DNA of 64,000 nucleotides from RZYX01 sp036654375 (GTDB lineage Bacteria; Bacillota; Clostridia; Oscillospirales; Acutalibacteraceae). Where the stretch lies: assembly GCA_036654375.1 (NCBI GenBank), contig JAVVSD010000005.1, positions 1-64,000 of the forward strand, written 5' to 3'. Shown in pieces: positions 7,892-15,723 of the stretch (position 1 is the first letter of the stretch; each line of letters starts with the position of its first letter). The notes under the pieces are model-generated. The model made no database searches and was not told the origin of the DNA. It saw only the letters and a list, made by a program, of their open reading frames with translations. The translations under genes were made by a program, and so were the position numbers.

Positions 7892-9628
7892 TTATTTGTT
7901 GATAAAATCTCTTTTTTCTGAATCAGGCATATCAAGTGCAAGTGTTCCGCCCGGATTCATGATGTTGTTTGGATCAAAGTACTTCTTAAGTGCCTTATAA
8001 ACATTAAGCTGCGCTGTTCCAATTTGTGCCTCAAGCCAAGGAGCTGTCATCTTGCCAATACCATGGTGATGGCTCATTGCAGCACCATACTTCTGAATAT
8101 TGTCCATGATGCCTCTTTGATACTCAAGGTACTCGTCAAGGTCATTCATCTTTGCTTCAAATATGAAGTAGATGTTTGAACCCTGCTCATAAAGATGGGA
8201 CATATGAGCAAAGCAAATTGTGTCTTCACGACTGTTGCAGTACTCAAGAACACCCTTGTAAACATCCATAAAGTTTGACCAGTTAACTGAACACTCAAGT
8301 GTGTCAAGCATAAGACCATAGTCACCCATGTCCTCACGAAGATATGGATCTCTGAAGCGTCCTGTTTCCCATTTTGCTGAAGCATAACCTGTGATGCCCA
8401 TTGCGCCATACTTTTTGCAAGTCTTCTTAACAAACTTTTTAACATTTTTTGCAAAATTTTCTTCGCCATCGGAGAATCCGAGCAACATTACTCTTTCGCC
8501 ATCTTTGTATCCACGCATCTCAAAGAATTTGTCAATTGGTGTGTCTGCTATGCCGTAAAGGCTAAGTCCATATGATGTTTCTCCTGGATCAGAAATGCGA
8601 AACAGAGATGGATGTCCACACTGGCTCTGCATTACTTCTCTAACAGCTTCAACTGCACTCTCCCAGTTCTTGAAAAGGAATCCAAAACGCTGACGGTTTT
8701 CAGGCATAAACTTGAATACCTTAAGCGTTACATGTGTAAGGATACCATAAGTTCCTTCTGAACCCATCATAATCTGGTCAATGCTTGGACCTGTTGCACA
8801 TCTTGGATATTTATCTGTTTGGATTATGCCAACTGGTGTTACATATTCCTGACTGAAAACGATATCTTCAATCTTGCCGTAGTATGTTGAGTTTTGTCCT
8901 GCTCCTCTTGTTACTACCCAACCGCCCACTGTTGAAAACTCAAAGCTCTGCGGGAAGTGTCCACAAGTGTAAACTCCCTTTACGCCAAACTTTGAAAGTG
9001 TTGTTGGAGCATTGTTGAGGATTTCCTCAAGAGCTGGTCCAAACATACCTGCCTCAACTGTGATTGTAAGATTTTTCTCGTCAAAGTCAATTACCTTGTT
9101 GAAGTTTTGACCAAGGTCAAGAGTTACACCGCCACATATTGGCTCTGCTCCTCTTGTTACTGAAGAACCACCACCAAAAACATAGATCGGAATCTTCTTC
9201 TCGTTACAATATGCAACAATTTTAATTATTTCTTCTCTGTTGTTTGGATAGAGAACAACATCAGGAAGGTTTTCAATGATTTTCTTGCGAAGACGCATAA
9301 GGTCAATCATTGTCTTACCATATGCAACTCTAAGGCGCGTGTATCCGTCAATATGTACATTTGATTCGCCAACAATTTCTTTGAACTTTTCAAGGTCTGC
9401 TTTGCTGAGTTTGCAAGGAACATCAATATCAACTGGCTCCAATCCCATCTCCTGCTTAACCTTAAAGTCCTCATCTGTCATGTGAAAAACTTTCTTCATT
9501 AATTTATAAAGCTGTTTACTTGGTGCTTTAAATTCTGTTGGGCTGCCCCACTTTAAAATTGAGCGATATGAATCCTTTGGTGCTTCCTGATGATACCAAT
9601 CAGGCATAAATTCTGTTTTTTTTGCCAT
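7892..9628 (-). CDS. FAD-binding oxidase, alkyl-DHAP synthase-like
   Basis: Flavoprotein of the vanillyl-alcohol-oxidase fold. The FAD-binding PP-loop region is visible (YVFGGGSSVTRGAEP near 150-165 and SFEFSTVGGWVVTRGAGQNS near 225-245), and the C-terminal half carries MSHHHGIGK, the histidine cluster of alkylglycerone-phosphate synthases and related D-2-hydroxyacid dehydrogenases. I chose the inner ATG (MAKKTEF, 578 residues) because GAAGGAGAGA precedes it. It is the last gene of a GntR-controlled operon with a GlpA-like dehydrogenase, which fits a glycerol-phosphate or 2-hydroxyacid oxidation. Ether-lipid synthesis is possible but unproven. Confidence 0.8.
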   Translation of the reverse strand: MAKKTEFMPDWYHQEAPKDSYRSILKWGSPTEFKAPSKQLYKLMKKVFHMTDEDFKVKQEMGLEPVDIDVPCKLSKADLEKFKEIVGESNVHIDGYTRLRVAYGKTMIDLMRLRKKIIENLPDVVLYPNNREEIIKIVAYCNEKKIPIYVFGGGSSVTRGAEPICGGVTLDLGQNFNKVIDFDEKNLTITVEAGMFGPALEEILNNAPTTLSKFGVKGVYTCGHFPQSFEFSTVGGWVVTRGAGQNSTYYGKIEDIVFSQEYVTPVGIIQTDKYPRCATGPSIDQIMMGSEGTYGILTHVTLKVFKFMPENRQRFGFLFKNWESAVEAVREVMQSQCGHPSLFRISDPGETSYGLSLYGIADTPIDKFFEMRGYKDGERVMLLGFSDGEENFAKNVKKFVKKTCKKYGAMGITGYASAKWETGRFRDPYLREDMGDYGLMLDTLECSVNWSNFMDVYKGVLEYCNSREDTICFAHMSHLYEQGSNIYFIFEAKMNDLDEYLEYQRGIMDNIQKYGAAMSHHHGIGKMTAPWLEAQIGTAQLNVYKALKKYFDPNNIMNPGGTLALDMPDSEKRDFINK

Positions 9629-9659
9629 GTTAGCTATCTCTCCTTCAATAAAGTTTTTA

Positions 9660-10037
9660 TTAGTCTTCAAATCTTGTTTTATTTACTTTTAATGTCATAT
9701 CTGAAGTTGCAACTAAATTAGTTCCAAACAAATCAGATATTACAACATCTCCAACTTTGAGCCTTTTCTTTACAGTTACTTCATTTACTTTTTGCATTGC
9801 TTCAAAAATCTTGCCCTTTGGAAGCTCACCCTCGGTCTTTACTGAAAGAAGCGGAAAATCTTCAAACTTTGTTGCAACCGTTGTTGTTATACTCCGCATT
9901 GGATTTGTAAGCTCGTTTTTTGCAAACTCCACTCCTCTTTTGCAAGTTGCATCAAAGACTTCGATTTTATCTCCATCTTGCTCAACTCTCATAAGACAGC
10001 CATTGGGGCAAACAATACAAGTCATTTCCTTTGTCAT
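9660..10037 (-). CDS. DUF1667 protein, probable electron-transfer partner
   Basis: A 125-residue protein beginning MTKEMTCIVCPNGCLM; the CxxCPxGC motif (residues 7-13) and one further Cys (about 32) suggest a metal or Fe-S site. Family members lie next to GlpA-like dehydrogenases and FAD/NAD oxidoreductases in Clostridia and Thermotogales, exactly as here, and are thought to serve the same enzyme complex. The start overlaps the preceding stop by 4 bases (ATGA), so it is coupled to the oxidoreductase. Its biochemical role is not established. Confidence 0.85.
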   Translation of the reverse strand: MTKEMTCIVCPNGCLMRVEQDGDKIEVFDATCKRGVEFAKNELTNPMRSITTTVATKFEDFPLLSVKTEGELPKGKIFEAMQKVNEVTVKKRLKVGDVVISDLFGTNLVATSDMTLKVNKTRFED

Positions 10038-11281
10038 TTTGCATCCCCCATTCTAAGTGTTGCACTTGCTACTTTATCCTTTGGCATTACTTTTACTGCT
10101 TCCATTTCTGATGGTAACATACGCTTGTACTTTTTATCAAGTATTGTTTCATCATTAAATGAAAGGTTTACTTTGCGATCTCTGCAATCTGTCTTTGCAC
10201 GAAAATAAAGGTTTAACTCTCCACCTTTGTTTGCATCGTAATACTGAGGAACAACATAGAGAAATTCATTGCTGTTATACTCAATTTTTACTGTATCTCT
10301 TTGTGATGGCTTGTAATTTGCTGCATATTTACCTGCCAGCTCGCCGCTCTCTGAAACATAGTCCACCAAATCATTGACATGAAGTGCATTTCCGCAGGAG
10401 AAAACTCCCGAAACACTTGTCATAAAGCACTGGTCAACATACGCACCCTTTGTTGCAAAATCAAGCTCGATGCCAAGTTTTTGTGCAACTTCATTTTCTG
10501 GAAGAAGCCCAACTGAAAGAATAAGTGCGTCACAAGGTATAATTCTTTTTGTGTTTTCAATTGGATTGAACTTTTTGTCGACCTGTGCAACCTCTATTGC
10601 CTCAACTCTTTTGTTGCCAATAATTCTTGTAACTGTCGTTGACAGATGAAGAGGAATATCAAAGTCGTTAAGGCACTGTGCAACATTTCTTGCAAGACCT
10701 GCTGGAGTATCTTTGATTTCATATACCCCCTCGACCTCTGCTCCCTCAAGAGTAAGACGACGAGCCATTATCATTCCAATGTCACCACTGCCAAGAATTA
10801 CGCAACGCTTTGTTGGCATATATCCCATTATGTTAACAAAATACTGTGCTGTACCTGCCGAATAAATGCCTGCAGGTCTTTCGCCATGAATAAATACTTG
10901 TCTTGATGTTTTTTCTCTGCATCCACAGGCAAGAACCAATGTGTCGGCCTCGACATTTAGCATTCCTTCTGCACTCTGAATTTCAAGCTCAAATCCACCG
11001 TCGCTAAGTCTTTTTACATCTGTTACAAATGACGATGTTATGTAATCAACTTTGCTGTCAAGCATCTGCTGAATATATCTTTCTGAATATTCTGGTCCTG
11101 TTAGTCTTTGCCCAAAGCGAAGAAGCCCAAAGCCATCATGTATACACTGCTTAAGAATTCCTCCAAGCTTTGCTTCACGCTCAACCAGAAAAACCTGTGC
11201 ACCTTCATTTGCTGCTGATACTGCTGCTGCAAGACCAGCAGGGCCACCGCCCAATACGCACACTCTGTAACGCTGTTTCAT
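10034..11281 (-). CDS. NAD(P)/FAD-dependent oxidoreductase
   Basis: A 415-residue flavoprotein with two dinucleotide-binding motifs: VCVLGGGPAGLAAAVSAA at the N-terminus for FAD and CVILGSGDIGMIMARRL near residue 160 for NAD(P). It resembles the second flavoprotein subunit found with GlpA-like dehydrogenases and the HcnB/sarcosine-oxidase-alpha family. It shares one base (TAATG) with the stop of the upstream dehydrogenase and 4 bases with the DUF1667 gene, so the three are coupled. Inferred role: pass electrons from the dehydrogenase to NAD or another acceptor. Confidence 0.85.
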   Translation of the reverse strand: MKQRYRVCVLGGGPAGLAAAVSAANEGAQVFLVEREAKLGGILKQCIHDGFGLLRFGQRLTGPEYSERYIQQMLDSKVDYITSSFVTDVKRLSDGGFELEIQSAEGMLNVEADTLVLACGCREKTSRQVFIHGERPAGIYSAGTAQYFVNIMGYMPTKRCVILGSGDIGMIMARRLTLEGAEVEGVYEIKDTPAGLARNVAQCLNDFDIPLHLSTTVTRIIGNKRVEAIEVAQVDKKFNPIENTKRIIPCDALILSVGLLPENEVAQKLGIELDFATKGAYVDQCFMTSVSGVFSCGNALHVNDLVDYVSESGELAGKYAANYKPSQRDTVKIEYNSNEFLYVVPQYYDANKGGELNLYFRAKTDCRDRKVNLSFNDETILDKKYKRMLPSEMEAVKVMPKDKVASATLRMGDAK

Positions 11282-13008
11282 TATTTTGATGCACCTCCTT
11301 TTGGAGTTTTTGCAAACAAGAGATTTGAATCTCCGCCACTCTTTGTTATCTGATCTGGTGTCATGTTTGTCTGCTCACAAATAATGCTTGTTACAAGCGG
11401 TGAACAGAATCCACCCTGACATCTTCCCATTCCCGGTCTTACTCTGCGCTTCAAAGCGTCGATTGAAGTTGCAGGAAGCGGAGAATTGATTGCATCTATT
11501 ATTTCGCCTTTGCTGATTTCTTCACAACGGCAAATGATTATACCGTAATCCGGATTTTCCTTAATAACCTTTTGCTTTTCTTCAAAACTGAGTCTGCCGA
11601 GATGAGGAGTTCTTTCCCTGTATGGATTGAACTTATCATTTGGCACAACTTGCATAATCTCTGAAAGAATATTTACTGTTATTTCTCTGATTTCCTCTGC
11701 TATTGCTGGGGCAGATGCAAGCCCCGGAGATTGGATACCTGCGGCATGAACAAGATTTTTAACATATTCGGAACGCTCAACAATGAATTCCTCTTCATAT
11801 GTACAGGCACGAACACCAGCAAAATATGTTATTGCATCAGACGGTTGAAATGTTTTTATAAGTTTAAGATGCTTATCCATAACTGCCTGGATATTTTCTC
11901 TATGCGTCGAAAAATCTTCTCTTAATGGCTGTTCATAAGCATCTGGACCAACAAGAACATTGTTGTCAATCGTTCTCATTACTCCACCGCCCTTGCTGGT
12001 TGCATTAACCATATTGAGCTGTACAAGTCCCATTGAGCGAGTAACATCCGGACCTTTTTTCTTGTCGAGAATGACTAATTCACCTTTTCTTGGGTGTATT
12101 GAGAAAAATTTGTCGTCTGCCATTGCTGCAATTTCGTCTGAAAATACGCCAGCTGCGTTAATTACTGTCTTTGGATAAACTGTTCCTCTGTTTGTAATTA
12201 CGCTATCAATCTTGCCATTAGCTGATTTGTTTATTGAAGTTACAATCGTGTCAAGGCTTACTTCAACTCCATTTTCAACTGCATTTTCTGCCAAGGCTAC
12301 TGTCAGCTTATATGGTGAAAGAACGCCTGCAGATGGGAACGAATATGCTGATACTACTTCGTCTGAAATGTTTGGCTCATACTCTTTTTCAAGCTTTTGC
12401 CTGTTTATAAATTCCATTGGAATTCCATAGTGTTTTGCTCTGTACTTGAACAGAACTCCTGCACCATATGAGAGTGTCTTGTTTGAAAAAAGAATAAGGT
12501 TGCCGTATCTCTCAAAAGGGATATCAAGCTCCTTGCAAACCTGTGTGTACATTGCATTTCCTTTTACATTCATCTTTCCACGAAGAGTATTTGCATGAGA
12601 TGCAATACCCGGATGTATCATGCCATCATTTCTTGATGATGCGTGCATTGCCACATCACTTTCTTTATCAAGCAACAAGATATCCAGATTATATCTGGAA
12701 AGTTCACGAGCAATAGAGCATCCGATGACGCCTCCACCGATGATTAAAACATCAGGTTTGCGATTGTGGATTGCCCCGTCCTTAACCTTAGGGGTTCTGA
12801 TTGCAGGCTGTGTAAAACCTTTTAACTCAATTTCGTTTACAACACCCTTATAGCCGAACTTTGTAGCAACTTTTCCAGCTGCAACAATGTCCTTCCAGTT
12901 ATTCATCTCACCCTCAAGCTTGATTGAATTGTGCCACTCTATACATTCTATACCCGTATAGCCTTTTTTCATCAGGGTACTGCGTAACTTTAGTGCGTTT
13001 GTAGGCAC
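11281..13008 (-). CDS. GlpA-like FAD-dependent dehydrogenase with BFD [2Fe-2S] domain and N-terminal BON-like domain
   Basis: Probable glycerol-3-phosphate or related polyol-phosphate/2-hydroxyacid dehydrogenase, 575 residues. The DAO-type FAD domain begins at about 86 (GGGVIG at 91-96) with SSRNDGMIHPGI following, and the C-terminal BFD-like domain has ICRCEE and GRCQGGFC, four cysteines for a [2Fe-2S] cluster. Residues 14-64 (SIKLEGEMNNWKDI...GYKGVVNEIELKG) precede the normal N-terminus and resemble a BON domain. GTG start after GAGGTGATTTGTT. First gene of the operon repressed by the divergent GntR protein. No glycerol kinase or facilitator is nearby, so the substrate is uncertain. Confidence 0.82.
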   Translation of the reverse strand: MPTNALKLRSTLMKKGYTGIECIEWHNSIKLEGEMNNWKDIVAAGKVATKFGYKGVVNEIELKGFTQPAIRTPKVKDGAIHNRKPDVLIIGGGVIGCSIARELSRYNLDILLLDKESDVAMHASSRNDGMIHPGIASHANTLRGKMNVKGNAMYTQVCKELDIPFERYGNLILFSNKTLSYGAGVLFKYRAKHYGIPMEFINRQKLEKEYEPNISDEVVSAYSFPSAGVLSPYKLTVALAENAVENGVEVSLDTIVTSINKSANGKIDSVITNRGTVYPKTVINAAGVFSDEIAAMADDKFFSIHPRKGELVILDKKKGPDVTRSMGLVQLNMVNATSKGGGVMRTIDNNVLVGPDAYEQPLREDFSTHRENIQAVMDKHLKLIKTFQPSDAITYFAGVRACTYEEEFIVERSEYVKNLVHAAGIQSPGLASAPAIAEEIREITVNILSEIMQVVPNDKFNPYRERTPHLGRLSFEEKQKVIKENPDYGIIICRCEEISKGEIIDAINSPLPATSIDALKRRVRPGMGRCQGGFCSPLVTSIICEQTNMTPDQITKSGGDSNLLFAKTPKGGASK

Positions 13009-13077
13009 AACAAATCACCTCTTTTTCCATGTTTTTATAGTATAAATATTCTTTTATATTATTTCTTTAAGTCATAT

Positions 13078-13095
13078 TGTTCGGTTGTCCGAACA
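13078..13095. promoter_or_regulatory. Operator, perfect inverted repeat (GntR candidate site)
   Basis: TGTTCGG-TTGT-CCGAACA, two 7-base arms with a 4-base spacer. It lies just downstream of the minus-strand promoter's -10 (about +3 to +20) and just upstream of the gntR -35, an ideal position for the adjacent GntR repressor to control both. Confidence 0.75.
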
Positions 13096-13097
13096 TC

Positions 13098-13126
13098 TTG
13101 ACTTTATTTTACCAATTATATATACT
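13098..13126 (+). promoter_or_regulatory. gntR promoter
   Basis: The -35 TTGACT (13098-13103) and -10 TATACT (13121-13126) have a 17-base spacer. It overlaps the opposing redox-operon promoter completely. Confidence 0.7.
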
Positions 13127-13134
13127 TTTGTCAA
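13106..13134 (-). promoter_or_regulatory. Redox operon promoter
   Basis: On the minus strand, -35 TTGACA (13129-13134) and -10 TAAAAT (13106-13111) with a 17-base spacer. It faces the gntR promoter, so the two polymerase sites exclude each other. Confidence 0.75.
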
Positions 13135-13185
13135 TGAAAATATTCTTTGCACTTTTTGTGCAACACAGACAATGGAGATGCATTT

Positions 13186-13902
13186 ATGATTGATAAAAAC
13201 AGCTCAGTTCCTCTCTACGTTCTTGTTAAAGAGTATATACTTAAACTTATCCTATCAGGAGAATACCCTGCAAAGTCTAAACTTCCTACTGAATTTGAGC
13301 TTATGAAAAAGCTTGATGTTGGAAGGGCAACTGTTCGTTCTGCTTTGGCACAGCTTGAAAATGAGGGAACGATAATTAAAAAGCATGGCGTTGGAACATT
13401 CGTTGTTGAAAGAGGAAGGGCTTTTGGATTTGAGCCTTTTATCTCCCTGAGCTTTATGCTTGATAAAATCGGGCTTAAGGGTACAAACAGCCTTGTCGAA
13501 ATGGACAAAATTACTATTAGCGATGGGCTTCTTACCAAAGGCTGGGTGCCTGGAAAAGAGGTTCACCATATTAAAAGGTTTCGTTACGCTGACAACTTTC
13601 CTATTGCTATCGAAGATTTTTATCTTACTGAGGATTTGTTTAGTAAAATAGATGGAGAGGATATGTCAAGCTCTCTTGCACATACTTTACTCTCAAAGGT
13701 TGACTGGCCTATCGGAAAGATTGACAGCCAAATTATTGTTAGAGAACCACATGAAGACGAAAGAAAGACACTCAGTTTAAAAGATGATTCAAAACTTGTT
13801 GAGCTTACGCGTTGGATGTATTTTGAAGGACATGATTGCCCCGAAAATTTTGTTAAATTTGTAATCCCACTCAATGCTCTTGAATTTCCTTTTTTGAGAT
13901 AA
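13186..13902 (+). CDS. GntR/HutC family regulator with UTRA domain
   Basis: Transcription regulator of 238 residues. The N-terminal winged helix (about 10-75) shows PLYVLVKEYILKLILSGEY, LPTEFELMKKLDVGRATVRSAL and the wing KKHGVGTFV; the C-terminal part (about 90-235) is the ligand-binding UTRA fold ending in the usual beta strand PLNALEFPFL. The ATG at 13186 is preceded by TGGAGATG. It is divergent from the four-gene redox operon and flanked by a perfect palindrome, so it most likely represses that operon and itself until the substrate or a phosphorylated metabolite binds. Confidence 0.88.
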   Translation: MIDKNSSVPLYVLVKEYILKLILSGEYPAKSKLPTEFELMKKLDVGRATVRSALAQLENEGTIIKKHGVGTFVVERGRAFGFEPFISLSFMLDKIGLKGTNSLVEMDKITISDGLLTKGWVPGKEVHHIKRFRYADNFPIAIEDFYLTEDLFSKIDGEDMSSSLAHTLLSKVDWPIGKIDSQIIVREPHEDERKTLSLKDDSKLVELTRWMYFEGHDCPENFVKFVIPLNALEFPFLR

Positions 13903-13910
13903 GCTTTATT

Positions 13911-13935
13911 AGGTGTCTTTTCAGACACCTTTTAT
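13911..13935 (+). terminator. Terminator of gntR
   Basis: AGGTGTC (13911-13917) pairs with GACACCT (13924-13930), followed by TTTATTATTT. Confidence 0.8.
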
Positions 13936-13967
13936 TATTTAAAATATAATTGTGAGGTAGTGCTACC

Positions 13968-14492
13968 ATGAAAACCAATTCGACACTCAAAAACATTGTT
14001 CTAACCGCTTTATTCGCTGCAATTATTGCTGTGACCACAGCATATATTTTGCATATACCTATTGGTATTAACGGCGGGTATGTTCATGTTGGTGATTGCT
14101 TTATTTATCTTGCCGCTTGTTTCCTTCCGTTGCCCTATGCAATGCTTGCTGGTGCAATCGGTGGTGGACTTGCCGACTATTTGTCTGCTGCACCACTTTG
14201 GATTATTCCAACTGTTATTATTAAATCTTTGATTGCAATCCCATTCTCATCCAAAACAGAAAAAATTCTGAACAAGCGAAATGTATTGGCGCTCTTTATT
14301 GCTGGTGCAATCACTTGTGTTGGATACTATATTGCCGAAGCTATTTTATTTGGCAACTGGGCATCGCCTTTTGCATCAATGCTCGGCAGTGTTATTCAGG
14401 CTACTGGTAGCGGTATTTTATTTGTGGTCGTTTCTGCCGCACTTGATAAAGGCGCAGTTAAGAAAAGATTGGTTACTTTGAATCAGAATTAA
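13968..14492 (+). CDS. ECF transporter S component (substrate unknown)
   Basis: Membrane substrate-capture protein of 174 residues with five to six hydrophobic segments. The stretch YVHVGDCFIYLAACFLPLPY followed by AGAIGGGLADYL is typical of the small S components of the riboflavin/HMP/TIGR04002-like group. No T or A subunit lies beside it, so it should share an energizing module encoded elsewhere, possibly the one at 2394-4918. Its stop is 16 bases from the aldo/keto reductase start, suggesting cotranscription. The ligand cannot be told from sequence. Confidence 0.8.
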   Translation: MKTNSTLKNIVLTALFAAIIAVTTAYILHIPIGINGGYVHVGDCFIYLAACFLPLPYAMLAGAIGGGLADYLSAAPLWIIPTVIIKSLIAIPFSSKTEKILNKRNVLALFIAGAITCVGYYIAEAILFGNWASPFASMLGSVIQATGSGILFVVVSAALDKGAVKKRLVTLNQN

Positions 14493-14508
14493 ATAATGGG
14501 GTAGATTT

Positions 14509-15621
14509 ATGATTTTTGAAAATAACAAAAAACTTGGATTTGGATTTATGCGTTTGCCTGTTCTTGCCAGTGGAGAAATAGATATTGGGCTGGTTAAACA
14601 AATGGCTGATAAGTTTATTAAAAGTGGTTTTACCTACTTTGATACTGCGTTTGGCTATATGGACGGAAAAGCCGAAGCTGCACTTAAACAGGCCGTTGTT
14701 GACAGATATCCAAGAGATACTTTTACTATTGCTGACAAAATGCCTCTTTGGGAAATTACAAAAAAAGAGGATATCGAGGATATATTTACTACACAGCTTG
14801 AACGCACAGGTGCAGAGTATTTTGACTTTTATCTTTTGCACTCGCTTTATGAGAGTACTTTTGAAAAAGCGGTTGAATTTGGTGCTTGGGAAATACTAAA
14901 GCAAAAACAGAATGAGGGTAAAATAAAACACCTCGGCTTTTCTTTCCATGACAGTGCGGAATGCCTTGAAAGAATTTTGCAAAAGTTTCCTGACTGCGAA
15001 TTTGTTCAGTTGCAGATAAATTATGCTGACTGGGACAGCCCAACAATTCAATCCCGTCTTTGCCTTGAAACTGCAAATAAGCACGGCAAGCCAGTTATTG
15101 TTATGGAGCCTGTCAAAGGTGGTTCTCTTGCTGCATTGCCTGGCAGTGCGAGAGGGCTTCTTATGAAGGCAGAGCCAGAATGGTCTGTTGCTTCATGGGC
15201 ATTGCGTTTTGCTGCTACTCAAGACGGTGTAATGATGGTTCTCAGCGGTATGTCTGACCTTGACCAGCTTGAAGATAACTTAAATATTGCAACCAGCTTT
15301 AAATCTATGAGCCAGAATCAAAATTCAGTTATTAAAGATGTTGTTACGATTATTAACTCTATTCCAACTATTCAATGTACTTCGTGCAGATATTGCGTTA
15401 AAAATTGCCCAAGTAACATTGCAATTCCAGATATTATCAATTTGCTTAATCTCTATAACACATACCTCAATTTGAGCGGTCCACGCAAAAGTTATGAATG
15501 GGCAACTGAAAATGTGGGAAAAGCAAGCGACTGTATAGCTTGTGGCGAGTGTGAAGCTCATTGCCCACAGCATCTTAAAATTATTGATGCGTTAAAAGAA
15601 TCTGCAACGCTTTTTGAATAG
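14509..15621 (+). CDS. Aldo/keto reductase with C-terminal 2[4Fe-4S] ferredoxin domain
   Basis: The 370-residue protein has an AKR barrel at residues 1-270, with catalytic residues readable as FDTAFGY (Asp, Tyr), ADKMP (Lys) and LLHSLY (His). The C-terminal part has two cysteine sets, CTSCRYCVKNCP (about 296-307) and CIACGECEAHCP (about 344-355), each fit for a [4Fe-4S] cluster. Such clostridial AKR-ferredoxin fusions are common and mostly uncharacterised; they may couple carbonyl reduction to ferredoxin-type electron transfer. It is cotranscribed with the S component and ends at a strong terminator. Confidence 0.88.
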   Translation: MIFENNKKLGFGFMRLPVLASGEIDIGLVKQMADKFIKSGFTYFDTAFGYMDGKAEAALKQAVVDRYPRDTFTIADKMPLWEITKKEDIEDIFTTQLERTGAEYFDFYLLHSLYESTFEKAVEFGAWEILKQKQNEGKIKHLGFSFHDSAECLERILQKFPDCEFVQLQINYADWDSPTIQSRLCLETANKHGKPVIVMEPVKGGSLAALPGSARGLLMKAEPEWSVASWALRFAATQDGVMMVLSGMSDLDQLEDNLNIATSFKSMSQNQNSVIKDVVTIINSIPTIQCTSCRYCVKNCPSNIAIPDIINLLNLYNTYLNLSGPRKSYEWATENVGKASDCIACGECEAHCPQHLKIIDALKESATLFE

Positions 15622-15686
15622 TTTATCCTGAAATTGAAATCTATCGGACTTGTTTTTTAAAATGGTTTTCATTTCACAATAATTGT

Positions 15687-15718
15687 AAAACAGCACCGCA
15701 AAAAGCGGTGCTGTTTTT
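15687..15718 (+). terminator. Terminator between convergent genes
   Basis: CAGCACCGC (15691-15699), loop AAAAA, GCGGTGCTG (15705-15713), with A and T runs on either side. It can serve both the plus-strand reductase and the minus-strand cohesin gene. Confidence 0.92.
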
Positions 15719-15723
15719 ATTTA

